The position numbers and the translations under genes were made by a program. A DNA stretch of 64,000 nt from Pseudomonadota bacterium (GTDB lineage Bacteria; Cyanobacteriota; Vampirovibrionia; Obscuribacterales; Obscuribacteraceae), in assembly GCA_021325555.1 (NCBI GenBank), contig JAJPGY010000040.1, positions 186,001 to 250,000 on the forward strand, read 5' to 3'. Positions 35,836 through 44,781 of this stretch are shown here, piece after piece. Under the pieces are notes generated by a model that had not been told where the DNA came from, searched no databases, and saw nothing but the letters and a program-made list of their open reading frames with translations. Every line of letters begins with the position of its first letter. Position 1 is the stretch's first letter.

Positions 35836-37317
35836 TCAACAGCTTTCCGCAAGCAAGGCCGCCCGACGCGACATGATCCCGGCTATGGCACGCTCCAGGC
35901 TGGCGGCATCAGGTAGGCGATCCTCGGTCTCCATCGCCGTGCACCGCTGAACGAGCTCGTCCAGCTCGGCGGAGACCTGGCAATTGAGCTCCCTTGGACG
36001 GGATACGGACAGCGCCTCCGGATCCTGCCCGGTCAACAGGAAATGAATCGTGCAGCCGGCCGCGTATATATCGCTGCCGGTGACTGCCTTGCCGCGAAAC
36101 TGCTCGGGGGCGATGTACGACTGCTTGCCGACCAGCGTGCCGGTGGCGGTGCCCACGAACTCATTGGCGGCGCCAAAATCGATGAGCTTGAGCTTTCCGT
36201 CCTCCCTGAGCACCAGATTGTCCGGCGTCAGATCGCGATGGATTACCGGGGGATCCTGGCCGTGCAGATAGCGGAGTATGCCTGCCACCTGCAACGCCCA
36301 GGCAAGCACCGTGTCCTCCGGCTGCGGGCCGTGTTGTTTGACCAGCTGCCGCAGATCCTGCCCGTTTATGTACTCCAGAAGCAGGTAGTTGCGCCCCTGC
36401 TCGGCGAAGTGATCGAGCACCCTGGCGATGCACGGGTGCTGCAGTTTGATGAGCAGCCTGGCCTCGCGATTGAAAAGCTCATCCGCTTTGCGGCTGGCCT
36501 GGAGATCGGCGTTGGCCGGCACCACCGCTTCCTTGACGACGACCAGCTCCCGGCCGTCGAGCTGGGCGAGATAGATGGCCGACAGCCCGCCAAAGGCGAG
36601 CTGCCGGATGATCTTCAGGTGCCCGGAGCGCATCTCGTGACCCGGCTCGAGCGGCACGAACGACGTTGCGCTGAAACGGCGCCGCAGCTCCTCCTCCCAC
36701 ATCTGCGTGTAGCTTACCGTCGAGATGCCTTTGTTCTCGTTTTGCAGCGTGTTCTGGAAATCGACCAGCTCCGGCGGCCGCCGGCAGCCGCTTCCCCAGA
36801 CCTCGATGGCCAGCAGCATCTGCTCCAGGTCCGTCCTGGGCAGGTTCCTCAAGCCGAGCCTGCACATGCCGCCGGATTTGAAATAAAGGCAGATGTAGTC
36901 GGACCCCTGGAATCGCACCGTCGACTGCCAGCGCAGCCCGATGTTGCACAGGTCCGGCCAGAGGCGCTCGCGCCTGAACTTGAGCGCCGGCAGAAGCAGC
37001 AGCGGGAAGAGGATGCCTTCTTTGCTAATAAGAATGCGGTCGTCCTCGCAGATGGCCGTTATCACCACGCAGGCCAGCGGAAACAGGATAAGCCCCATCA
37101 GCACGGCGAGGGTCTGCAGGGGAGGCAGGTGTCCCGCGTTCCTCAAGATGAGCTGTACGAAAAGGCCCAGGCAGAAGGGCACGACCAGCGCCCACAGCGG
37201 CATGAGCAAGCCCATGACCGCCAAGCCCGCCCGGGCGGGCAACGGTCGATATTTAACCGCCAGTTCCAGTGCTGCCACCGATTGGGACGCTCCACCGTTC
37301 GAGGTCGAACAGGGCAA
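35836..37317 (-). CDS. Membrane serine/threonine protein kinase, paralogue of the downstream kinase
   Basis: A 493-residue protein with the same architecture as its neighbour: two hydrophobic regions at about 28-60 and 65-90, a PH-like region, then a kinase domain from about 232. Catalytic residues are canonical: Lys262 in VVVKEA, HRDLTPDN at 360-367 and DFG at 380-382. The two genes probably arose by tandem duplication and form an operon. The start is uncertain: TTG at 37317 (GGAG five bases upstream) or GTG at 37278 (GGAG nine bases upstream); no ATG is available. Substrates unknown. Confidence 0.85.
   Translation of the reverse strand: MPCSTSNGGASQSVAALELAVKYRPLPARAGLAVMGLLMPLWALVVPFCLGLFVQLILRNAGHLPPLQTLAVLMGLILFPLACVVITAICEDDRILISKEGILFPLLLLPALKFRRERLWPDLCNIGLRWQSTVRFQGSDYICLYFKSGGMCRLGLRNLPRTDLEQMLLAIEVWGSGCRRPPELVDFQNTLQNENKGISTVSYTQMWEEELRRRFSATSFVPLEPGHEMRSGHLKIIRQLAFGGLSAIYLAQLDGRELVVVKEAVVPANADLQASRKADELFNREARLLIKLQHPCIARVLDHFAEQGRNYLLLEYINGQDLRQLVKQHGPQPEDTVLAWALQVAGILRYLHGQDPPVIHRDLTPDNLVLREDGKLKLIDFGAANEFVGTATGTLVGKQSYIAPEQFRGKAVTGSDIYAAGCTIHFLLTGQDPEALSVSRPRELNCQVSAELDELVQRCTAMETEDRLPDAASLERAIAGIMSRRAALLAESC
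37297..37310. repeat. 14-bp palindromic element at the kinase gene 5' end
   Basis: GTTCGA-GG-TCGAAC lies between the two possible start codons of the upstream kinase. It could be an operator or an mRNA hairpin; nothing else supports either. Confidence 0.25.
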
Positions 37318-37438
37318 GAGGCTCCGACATTAAAGCAATACCCAATAAAGGAGCCGCTTACACGATATATTTGAGCACGGCGTGGGCTGCACCGCAGCCG
37401 GCGCCGGCGCAACGGTCCTGGCAAAGGATGCCCCGGAG

Positions 37439-38623
37439 ATGACGCTGCCGCTCGACAAAGTCAAGGTCCTGGACTTCACGCACCTGCTGCCGGGGGAGCT
37501 GTGCTCGACCCTGCTGGCGGATCTCGGCTGCCAGGTGACAAGAATCGAGACCATGAAGCCAGGACTCGGGAAAAAGCTGCCGCCGATCGTCAAGGGAGAG
37601 AGCCTTTACTACTGGAGCGTCCACCGGCACAAGGAGCGGCTGCGGCTGGATCTGAAGAAGCCCGAAGGGCTGGAGATTGCCCAACTGCTGGCCGAGCGGG
37701 CCGACGTGGTGCTGGAGAACTTTCGCCCGGGGGTGATGGCTCGGCTCGGTCTCGGCTACCGCCGGCTGGCCAGGCGGAACCGATCGCTCATCTACTGCTC
37801 CATCTCCGGCTACGGGCACACCGCCTCCTGGAGCCAGCGGCCGGGACACGATCTCAATTTTGTCGCCGAAGCTGGCATCCTCAACCTCAACCGCCTGCCG
37901 GGGGGACCGCCGGTCATCCCGGGGGTGCTGGTTTCGGACTTCATGGCCGCCGTGTACGCCGCGCTCGGGGTGTCCGCGGCCCTTTTCGAGCGGCTGCGCA
38001 CCGGCAGGGGCAGGAGCATCGACATAAGCATGTTCGAAAGCGCGCTTTCGACAATGAACATAATTGCCACCGCCTCGCTGTTCACCGGCCAGAAACCGGA
38101 GGACCGCGCCTTCACCTATCAGAGCGAGCTGCCCAACTACAACGTCTACGAGTGCGCCGACGGAAGGTATCTGGCCGTGGCTTCGCTTGAGCCGCAGTTC
38201 TGGCAGACGTTCTGCGAAAGGATCGGTCGCCCGGATCTTTCCTCCGGATACCGCGGCGGGCCCGACAGCACGCTCAAGAACGAGATTGCCGGCATAATTC
38301 GCCGGCTGCCACTCGACGAATGGTTGCGGATCTTCGATGGGAGCGACTGTTGCGTCTCGCCCGTGCTGAACCTGACGGAGGCCCTCAATTACCCGCCGGT
38401 CAAGGAGCGCGATATGATCGTGCAGATTCCGCACCCGGTATTGGGAGCGGTGCCGCAGCTGGCCAACCCGGCCATCAGGCACACCGGACCGCGCCGGAAG
38501 AAATTGGCCGGTCCGGGCGCCGGCGGCCCGCACGAGGAGGCGGTGAAAATCCTCCGGACGATCGGCTATTCAAGGCGATCGATCCAGCGTTTGATAGAGG
38601 CAAAGGTGATCGCAGTCGATTGA
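37439..38623 (+). CDS. CaiB/BaiF family (class III) CoA transferase
   Basis: A 394-residue enzyme that moves CoA between acyl acids. The N-terminal VLDFTHLLPGELCSTLLADL and IETMKPG, then ADVVLENFRPGVMARLGLGY, IYCSISGYGHT, and a catalytic-type aspartate in RPGHDLNFVAEAG, all follow the formyl-CoA transferase/AMACR pattern. The ATG at 37439 has GGAG immediately upstream and AAAGGA further away; an upstream start at 37382 would add a low-quality Ala/Gly extension. Standing alone, the acyl donor and acceptor are unknown; alpha-methylacyl-CoA racemase is an alternative activity in this family. Confidence 0.88.
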   Translation: MTLPLDKVKVLDFTHLLPGELCSTLLADLGCQVTRIETMKPGLGKKLPPIVKGESLYYWSVHRHKERLRLDLKKPEGLEIAQLLAERADVVLENFRPGVMARLGLGYRRLARRNRSLIYCSISGYGHTASWSQRPGHDLNFVAEAGILNLNRLPGGPPVIPGVLVSDFMAAVYAALGVSAALFERLRTGRGRSIDISMFESALSTMNIIATASLFTGQKPEDRAFTYQSELPNYNVYECADGRYLAVASLEPQFWQTFCERIGRPDLSSGYRGGPDSTLKNEIAGIIRRLPLDEWLRIFDGSDCCVSPVLNLTEALNYPPVKERDMIVQIPHPVLGAVPQLANPAIRHTGPRRKKLAGPGAGGPHEEAVKILRTIGYSRRSIQRLIEAKVIAVD

Positions 38624-38785
38624 CGGCCCGGCGCGCTCGACCTGCCGGGCGCCGGTTCGTAACATCGTCTGGCGGTGCCCTGCAACATAGCCGGACCGAT
38701 TACGTCTGTTGTCTTGCTAGACAGTTGCGAATTGGCTTATGCCCCTGGTCGCCTTTCTCCAGCAAAGGGCATGAGGAGTACGCTT

Positions 38786-39097
38786 ATGACCAATGTAATG
38801 CTAAGCAAGCCGCCGGCGGTTGAAAAACCGGCTCATCCCGAGCAGGTGACCGAGCCGCGGACTATGGAGGTTTTTATGAGCCGATTCGGGGCCCGTTTGG
38901 GCAGCCTGCTCGATGGTCTGGGCCTCCGCTGCAGGGAGCTCGCGCAGATCCTGGCTGCCGAGTCGAAGGTGCTCGGCAAGCGCTGCAACGCCGCCTGGCG
39001 GGAGCTTGGCCCGGCCCTCGGTCGTGCCTGGCACGAGTTGGCCTCAGGGCTTGGCTCCGCCGCCAGGGCGTGGAAGGACGCGGCGCTTTCCCACTGA
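38786..39097 (+). CDS. Small helical protein of unknown function
   Basis: A 103-residue protein with a disordered N-terminus (Pro/Glu-rich) and a C-terminal amphipathic helical region (RFGARLGSLLDGLGLRCRE onward), basic and Ala/Leu-rich. There is no signal peptide or clear membrane helix. GAGGAG eight bases upstream supports the ATG at 38786. It precedes the YiiX-like gene by 136 bp. I recognise no family. Confidence 0.55.
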   Translation: MTNVMLSKPPAVEKPAHPEQVTEPRTMEVFMSRFGARLGSLLDGLGLRCRELAQILAAESKVLGKRCNAAWRELGPALGRAWHELASGLGSAARAWKDAALSH

Positions 39098-39233
39098 AAA
39101 TCGGGCCGGTGTCGGACTTGCTCCGGAACATGGAACTTTCCGGCGATTCGGGCTGTCTTATTTTTAGCTGCTCCTCGAGGTGGATCCCGGTTGTCTGCTG
39201 CCCTGAACAGCCCTGCCCGGAGAGATTCTTCAT

Positions 39234-40079
39234 ATGTCCAGAAAGAGACCCGCCCAGACCCTGAAGTTCACCGCTCGCGAGCTCAGGCGGTTCTTCTGGA
39301 CCTCGCTACTGCGCATTTTCGATTGCAAGTTCCCCACGGTCTGCTCACGGCTATCCGAGCAGAAGATAAACGAGATCAAGCTCGCCCTGCGCCCGGGCGA
39401 CATACTCCTCGAGCACAACGACTCCTATCCGCTGTGGCAGATCGCGGCGGCAATCGCGGGGAGCTCCTGGGCTCATGCCGCATTCTATGTCGGCGACAAC
39501 ACCGTTATCGACAGCGGCACCGAGCCCTGCGTGGCCAGAATCGATCTGGACCGCTTCCTGCGCACCACCGACGTGGCCGTCTATCGCCCGCATTACCGGA
39601 CGGACTCCGACGTCCAGGCGGCCCTGTCCTGTGCCGCATCCTGCCTGGGACGTCCATTCAACAGGACCTTCGATCCGGAGAGCAAGGGCTCCTTCTACTG
39701 CTCACAACTGACTTCCAGCGTGCTCATGCAGATGCCGAACCCGATCAGGCTGCCGCCGAGCAGGGCACTGTTCTGGAAGCCGATGATCATGCCCTCCTCG
39801 ATCGAGCGGTGCTCCGAGATGGAGCTGGTATGGCGATCGAGAAATTCCTGCCTGGCCCGCCTCCGCTCGCATCTGCCAACACTGGCGCCGGCGACGGCCG
39901 GAGCGATCGTGGGCAGCCACTTCGGTCTTGCGCAGGCGGCGACGCTGGCTGGCTTTTTCATGCTCCTCTCGCTACTAGCCTTTAATGCCGTGGCAGGCGG
40001 CCTGTCCGGCGCTGTTGGAAACGGCCCGACCAATCTGGTCAAAGGGATCGCCACCACCGGCGGAGACCGATCCCGCTAG
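39234..40079 (+). CDS. YiiX/NlpC-P60-like cysteine hydrolase with C-terminal hydrophobic region
   Basis: A 281-residue protein. LRPGDILLEHND starts the permuted papain fold of the YiiX/YebB group; the likely catalytic pair is His81 in SWAHAAFYVGD and Cys156 in FYCSQLTSSVL. Family members include amidases or peptidases acting on cell-wall or lipid-linked substrates. The last 80 residues are hydrophobic (AATLAGFFMLLSLLAFNAVA), giving a membrane anchor. GGAGAG precedes the ATG. Its TAG overlaps the convergent gene's stop at a shared CTAG. Confidence 0.75.
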   Translation: MSRKRPAQTLKFTARELRRFFWTSLLRIFDCKFPTVCSRLSEQKINEIKLALRPGDILLEHNDSYPLWQIAAAIAGSSWAHAAFYVGDNTVIDSGTEPCVARIDLDRFLRTTDVAVYRPHYRTDSDVQAALSCAASCLGRPFNRTFDPESKGSFYCSQLTSSVLMQMPNPIRLPPSRALFWKPMIMPSSIERCSEMELVWRSRNSCLARLRSHLPTLAPATAGAIVGSHFGLAQAATLAGFFMLLSLLAFNAVAGGLSGAVGNGPTNLVKGIATTGGDRSR

Positions 40080-40384
40080 AACAGGTTCATGTGCAGGAAC
40101 GGCAACCCGACGTGCAGCAGGTGATAACCGCCCACGTTAATGTTGGCCAGGCCAGGGACCCCGAGATTCATCAGCCCAGGCTGGCTGTAATAGCTGCGAG
40201 TGTATGCCGGCTCGACCACCACCGGAGAGGTGATTACGCGCGTGGTGTACGGGGCATAGCCGCCATAGTATTCCGTCTCGTAGGTCGTGCAATACTGGGC
40301 TGAGCTGGCCAGAGGCGCCAACAGCCCCAACGTGCCCGCCGCCACAGCGGCCAGGGCTGCGTTCTTCAATAACGGGACTTTCAT
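40076..40384 (-). CDS. Small secreted tyrosine-rich protein
   Basis: A 102-residue protein with a clear signal peptide (LKNAALAAVAAGTLGLLAP, cleavage near ASSA) and a mature part rich in Tyr, Gly and Pro (YETEYYGGYAPYTTRVI). It has an almost ideal ribosome-binding site (AAAGGAGGT), suggesting strong expression. No family recognised; a surface or matrix protein is plausible. Its stop codon overlaps that of the convergent hydrolase gene by sharing CTAG. Confidence 0.75.
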   Translation of the reverse strand: MKVPLLKNAALAAVAAGTLGLLAPLASSAQYCTTYETEYYGGYAPYTTRVITSPVVVEPAYTRSYYSQPGLMNLGVPGLANINVGGYHLLHVGLPFLHMNLF

Positions 40385-40658
40385 CAGGGATACCTCCTTT
40401 TGGGCGGCCCGGACGGGGTGCGCCCTTCAGTCAGTCGGTCAGACGACGGCAGCAGTGCGAGGTTCCGGAATGCTGATTCTGCCTGGCTTCCGTCACATCG
40501 CGCATGTCGAATTTTGTCGGCAGCATCCTTGTAATTACGGGTTGGAATCCGGACGGCAACGCAGATTTGTAAAAGATGCTTGCAGAACGGGAACGGATCA
40601 TCGGAGCGATTCATCCCGTAGAATAGGCTTCGGAAAAGAACTTACAGGTTTAGCGATC

Positions 40659-41144
40659 ATGCCACAAGTTTATCGACCGGACGTGGTGAACGAGGCGCGC
40701 GGGCAGCCGGAAGATTGGCTGGACAAGAGCCTGCGGGAGGCGCAACTGATCGCCTTCGGGCTGCTTGCCCTGCCGGAGGCGGCCGTCGATGCCATGGCAA
40801 AATTGCCGCCACCGGGGAAGCTGGCCTGGTCAGCCGGGCTCGGCTTTCTTGCCGCACGGCTCACGCCGGCGCGGGGACTGCTGGGCAAGGCGGCGGCAAT
40901 CCACGGCGCCGGTCAGGCGGCCGTGGGCCTGTCCGCGGCCAGGCAGTGGCTTCGCCATGGCAGACTGATGGGCAGGGTGCTGGCGGATAACTGGCGGTCA
41001 GGCCGGCGCTGGAATAGAAATGTGGTCGTCACCGAAAGGACGTTTGCCCGGTTCGCCGGCGATGCCACGCACATCGTCGGGGGAATCCTGCTCGGGCAAG
41101 GCTTGTCCTGGATGACCGCCGGACGCCGACCAAAGCATCCCTGA
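40659..41144 (+). CDS. Hypothetical protein with hydrophobic/amphipathic helices
   Basis: A 161-residue basic protein. Long Ala/Leu/Gly-rich helices (EAQLIAFGLLALPEAAVDAM and KLAWSAGLGFLAARLTPARG) suggest membrane association; the C-terminus contains FAGDATHIVGGILLGQGLSW. No known domain is recognised. The ATG at 40659 is preceded only by a weak AGGT, and a TAGAAT box at 40619-40624 could be its -10. It is divergent from the Tyr-rich secreted protein. Confidence 0.5.
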   Translation: MPQVYRPDVVNEARGQPEDWLDKSLREAQLIAFGLLALPEAAVDAMAKLPPPGKLAWSAGLGFLAARLTPARGLLGKAAAIHGAGQAAVGLSAARQWLRHGRLMGRVLADNWRSGRRWNRNVVVTERTFARFAGDATHIVGGILLGQGLSWMTAGRRPKHP

Positions 41145-41474
41145 CCGGTTGAAGCAGCGATCGATCCTGGGGGCGCGGGCGACCCGTCGGTGGGGGCAAG
41201 CTGTCCGCGCCTCCAGCGGTTGACGGTCTCCCTCCGCTCCGCCGGCGGGCAAGATGCCCAGGGTTCGTAACCTCACAAGCGGGGCGCCAACCGAACAGGT
41301 ATAGCCCAAAGCAGCCGGGGGCGACGGTTCCCGTCCATTATCCGATCCGGCGAACAGCAAAACTGTCCACGGGCGGCTGGATTCGGGGCGTCACAATTCC
41401 TAACGTTGCGGAACTAAAGCACGGGGACTGGCGTCCCGAAGGTCGTAGATACGAAACGTACAGGAGGTGAAGCC
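41145..41474. other. Non-coding stretch with several short hairpins
   Basis: 330 bases with no credible gene. Small perfect hairpins are visible: GGGCA-AGA-TGCCC near 41250-41262 and GGGAC-TGGC-GTCCC near 41423-41436, the latter close to the next ribosome-binding site. No known riboswitch consensus was recognised. Confidence 0.4.
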
Positions 41475-41861
41475 ATGCTGTACGGTTTCGACGAGAAACC
41501 TGGCTGGAGCCGCGGCGCCACAGCGCTCCTGGCGGCCGGCCTTATCATGGTGCAGTGCGCATGTCCGGCTCTTTGCCAGCAGACGGCGGCAACCAGCGTC
41601 CACACAGGGCATGTTTCGAGCAGCTCCTCGGGCAGGCACCCGAAGCTGCGCAAGTTCGCCAGGGTGGCGGCCATCGGGGCGCTGACCGGCGGGATAGGCG
41701 GGCTCATCCTGGGCGGAAGCCTGGCGACACACGCCCTGGTCGGGGCGGGCGTACGGACCGGGGTAACTGCCGTGCATGACGGCATCAAAAGTCACCGGCA
41801 AAAGAAGCGGCACTCGCTGGCCGAGCACGCCACCGGTGGCGGTGACAGCACCAATCACTGA
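41475..41861 (+). CDS. Small exported protein with glycine-zipper region
   Basis: A 128-residue protein with an N-terminal signal-like helix (ATALLAAGLIMVQCACPALC) and a mid-protein glycine-rich hydrophobic stretch (IGALTGGIGGLILGGSLAT) typical of glycine-zipper membrane insertion, then a basic His/Lys/Ser tail. A strong AGGAGGTGAAG site precedes the ATG. No family assigned. It is convergent with the next minus-strand gene. Confidence 0.65.
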   Translation: MLYGFDEKPGWSRGATALLAAGLIMVQCACPALCQQTAATSVHTGHVSSSSSGRHPKLRKFARVAAIGALTGGIGGLILGGSLATHALVGAGVRTGVTAVHDGIKSHRQKKRHSLAEHATGGGDSTNH

Positions 41862-41887
41862 AGCATGAGCGCGCCTGCCGCCGGCAA

Positions 41888-42499
41888 TCAGCGCTGTAGA
41901 TTGCACTCAAAACCGACACAAGGTCTCTTGAGCGCCTCTTCGTGGAGCTCCTGCTCGAGAATCGGAATCTTCTGAAGAAAATCCGGGAGGTCGGCCGGCC
42001 CCGGCCAGTAAGTTTCCGCCTCGAAGATCATCGAGCGAACGATCCGGGCCAGGTCCGGAAGGACAGCCGCCGCGCCGCCCTCGATGTTGAATGTGACATC
42101 ACCACTGGTGCACTCCCCGTTGGCATAGACGCGAAAGGTAGATACCAGAGACGACTCCTGCTGCCCGCTCAGGTGGCAGAATAGAAGAAGCTGCCCGCAC
42201 AACTGCCCGCGCGGGCTGGCCAGGCGGGTGTCCATCGCCGCCCCGTGTGCGGCAGCCAGGGCCAGGTTTCGATCGCCGCTGGAGATCTGCACCACCGACT
42301 CGGATATCTTGGCCGTAATCAACGGACCCTTCTCATCGGCGGTGTCCCGACAGATGGCCACCAGCTTGACGGCGGCCTCGCCGATGACGGCCAGCGCCTG
42401 CGCCACGCGCCGGCACAGCGTTGACTCGAGGTCCAGCCGCTGCCTGAAGGCGGCGGCCGCCTTGAGAAACCCTTCCCTGTCCAAGCCGGTGTCCGTCAT
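41888..42499 (-). CDS. Hypothetical cytoplasmic protein co-transcribed with an SDR
   Basis: A 203-residue soluble protein without signal peptide or membrane segments. The N-terminal half is helical; the middle has mixed beta strands (ESSLVSTFRVYANGECTSGD). It contains seven cysteines. It follows the SDR gene by 10 bp on the same strand, so the two are probably one operon. GGACAGGA lies upstream of the ATG. No family recognised. Confidence 0.65.
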   Translation of the reverse strand: MTDTGLDREGFLKAAAAFRQRLDLESTLCRRVAQALAVIGEAAVKLVAICRDTADEKGPLITAKISESVVQISSGDRNLALAAAHGAAMDTRLASPRGQLCGQLLLFCHLSGQQESSLVSTFRVYANGECTSGDVTFNIEGGAAAVLPDLARIVRSMIFEAETYWPGPADLPDFLQKIPILEQELHEEALKRPCVGFECNLQR

Positions 42500-42509
42500 G
42501 GTCCTGTCC

Positions 42510-43352
42510 TCAGCGCTCGGGCGGGTAGCGCTTCAGCAGACCCGACACCAGCGAAGGGCACAGGGCGTGGAGGCGTTCCGCCATCACGCCGGGGGCGGTG
42601 AGAACGAGCTCGTGAGCACCACCCTTCTCGCAGGCGTTGACGATGGACCCTGCCACCTCCTCGGGGCTTGCGCTCAGAAAGTTCTTCATCAGCCAGCCCG
42701 CCAGGTCCTTTCGCTCGGCAATGAGCGTCGGGTTGCGCTCTGCCGGCAGCCTTACGTTGCTGAAAAACTCGGTGCGCACCCAGCCCGGGCAGACCGTGAT
42801 AACGTCGATGCCGGAGGCGGCCAGCTCGGCAGCCATGCCCTCGGACATGCCCACCATGGCGAATTTGCTGGCCGCGTAGCAGACGCTGCCCGGCAATGCC
42901 AGCTTCCCGGCCACCGAGGCGACATTGACTATCTTGCCCGATCCTTGCTCGCGGAAATGGGGCAGCACCGCGTAGGCAGCATAGAGCGCTCCGAAAAAGT
43001 TGACGCCGAAGACAAAGTGCCAGTCGTCGGGGGTCAGCTTGTGCAGCGGCCCCGGCTTGGCAAGCCCGGCGTTATTCACCAGCAGATCGAGCTGCCGGTA
43101 TTCTCCCAGGCAGGCCTGGACGAGCTTCTCGGAGAGCTCACGGTCGCTTATGTCGCCGGCTACCGCCAGCGCCTGCCCGCCCGCATCACGGACGCGCCGC
43201 GCCGTCTCCTCGAGCAGGTTCGGGTTGCGGGCATTGACCACCAGCTTCGCTTGATATCGCCGCGCCAGGAGGACCGCCAGCGCCCGGCCTATGCCGGAGG
43301 ACGCCCCGGTGATGATTCCTGCCAGCCCCTGTTTCAATCCGACTTTCGGCAT
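42510..43352 (-). CDS. Short-chain dehydrogenase/reductase
   Basis: A 280-residue classical SDR. The NAD(P)-binding motif TGASSGIG is near residue 15, NNAG (LLVNNAGLAKPG) near 92, a catalytic serine in IVNVASVAG, and the YxxxK pair in CYAASKFAMVG. The basic residue after the second strand (VVNARN) favours NADPH. The long C-terminal helix region resembles membrane-associated SDRs such as the DltE/YqjQ group. Substrate unknown. An extended -10 promoter lies just upstream. Confidence 0.88.
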   Translation of the reverse strand: MPKVGLKQGLAGIITGASSGIGRALAVLLARRYQAKLVVNARNPNLLEETARRVRDAGGQALAVAGDISDRELSEKLVQACLGEYRQLDLLVNNAGLAKPGPLHKLTPDDWHFVFGVNFFGALYAAYAVLPHFREQGSGKIVNVASVAGKLALPGSVCYAASKFAMVGMSEGMAAELAASGIDVITVCPGWVRTEFFSNVRLPAERNPTLIAERKDLAGWLMKNFLSASPEEVAGSIVNACEKGGAHELVLTAPGVMAERLHALCPSLVSGLLKRYPPER

Positions 43353-43384
43353 TCTGGGATCTTCATTCTGCAGACGGAAAACCC

Positions 43385-43393
43385 ATTATATCA
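43385..43393 (-). promoter_or_regulatory. Extended -10 promoter of the SDR operon
   Basis: On the minus strand the sequence reads TGATATAAT, a perfect extended -10 (TGnTATAAT), about 33 bases before the SDR ATG at 43352. No good -35 is seen, which is usual for extended -10 promoters. The predicted leader is roughly 25 bases. Confidence 0.55.
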
Positions 43394-43554
43394 ACGCGCC
43401 TCAAGAGCACATCCCGGGGCATGCCCGGTACTTTCCGGCATCAGAACCGGTTCGCGGTGGGGCGCGTTGGACGCGCCCGGGCGGATGCAATCGCCGTACA
43501 GGCGCACGTCAATTTCGAGAGGCGGTAACAGCTCAGTGTCCGCATGCGGGCGGC

Positions 43555-44769
43555 TCAGGCGAGCAGCCAGAGGGTCTCCAGCCCGTAGACGGCCAGCAGC
43601 TCGGCGAAGGTAGGATCGTAGCCGGGCTCGGCCAGCAGCTTCTTGAACTCCTCGATCGGGCTCAGGTGGGCAAGTCGTGCTCTCTTCGCCCGCAAAAGCG
43701 CAATTGCGGGCAGGCTCGGCTGCACGCGTCCGGGCAGCGTCCAGGCGTCGAGCCCGAATTGGATTGCTGCCAGCCAGCAAGCGGTCGAGGCAGCCACAGC
43801 CAGGGCAGCGGGGCTGGCGGGCACGCCGGCTGCAAGCCTCATGGCGAGCACCTCGAGAGCCAGGGCGCCGGTCACGGCGGCGGAGAAGGCAGCAGCGGTG
43901 ACGAAGGCGACGGCGCTCAGGACGAACCTGGCCACCGCCAGCCGTTTACCGCTTCGCTTCACGTGCTCGAGCACATCCTTCAGTTCAGCATAAAGCGGCA
44001 GCAGATCCCGCAAGAACAAGGCGCAGCTCAAACCGGCGGCATTCAGAGCCCCGAGCGCCAGAACGGCGACGGCGAATGCTCGGTCAGGCAGGAGGACCAT
44101 CGAGGCTGCGACAAGGCAGAGGACGGCAAGCGCGAAGGCAAGAGCACAGAGGTAAGCCCGGCTCCTGCGCTCGCCCGGGCCGGCCAGGAGCCGCCTGGAC
44201 AAAAGCTCGCCGGCCAGCTCCTGAGCGAGCGCCTGCCGGTAGCCGGAGCTGCCGAGTTCGACAACCAGCCGGGCGACCCCGGCAAAGGAGAAATATTTGC
44301 GGATCTTCTTCGGGTCTGAGGCAACCTCGGCGGCAAACGAGCGCAGCGTTCGCGAAAAGAAGCGGTAAAGCCGGGACAGCTTGACACCCATCTGGCGGAG
44401 GCTGTCGGACTGCGGATCGGGCACCGCCCCCCCGATCTGATCCTCGCCCCACTCCTTGAGTAGCGCCTTTACCCGCCTCCAGGCTTTCTCCTCGCAGGGC
44501 GCAAGCGAGAACGACTGCTGTCCGGCGCGCTGCGACTTTACCGCCCGGTGGATCAGGTCCACGACCAGCACCACCATGACGCTGGACATTTCGCCCTCGC
44601 GCAGCAGGTAGGCAAATTCCACCGGCTTGAGCGACGGCTCTTCGAGGTGACATCGGGCCGCTGCCAACCTCGGCGCGACCCGGTTGACGAAAGCCCGGAC
44701 TGCAAGGAGCAGAAGCGCAGCACCACCTGCCACGCAGGCAAATGGTGCGATTGCCGAGACGTCGACCAC
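43555..44769 (-). CDS. Membrane protein of unknown function (TIGR04222-like N-terminus)
   Basis: A 404-residue protein. An N-terminal membrane helix (PFACVAGGAALLLLAVRAFV) is followed by LKPVEFAYLLREGEMSSVM, which resembles the LxPxExAYLRGG opening of the TIGR04222 membrane-protein family. Several more hydrophobic helices follow, at about 200-245 and 275-330, and then a soluble tail. The GTG start has CCGGAG upstream. It starts 12 bp after the receiver-domain gene, so they are probably co-expressed. Function unknown. Confidence 0.65.
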   Translation of the reverse strand: MVDVSAIAPFACVAGGAALLLLAVRAFVNRVAPRLAAARCHLEEPSLKPVEFAYLLREGEMSSVMVVLVVDLIHRAVKSQRAGQQSFSLAPCEEKAWRRVKALLKEWGEDQIGGAVPDPQSDSLRQMGVKLSRLYRFFSRTLRSFAAEVASDPKKIRKYFSFAGVARLVVELGSSGYRQALAQELAGELLSRRLLAGPGERRSRAYLCALAFALAVLCLVAASMVLLPDRAFAVAVLALGALNAAGLSCALFLRDLLPLYAELKDVLEHVKRSGKRLAVARFVLSAVAFVTAAAFSAAVTGALALEVLAMRLAAGVPASPAALAVAASTACWLAAIQFGLDAWTLPGRVQPSLPAIALLRAKRARLAHLSPIEEFKKLLAEPGYDPTFAELLAVYGLETLWLLA

Positions 44770-44781
44770 CGTGCTCCGGCT

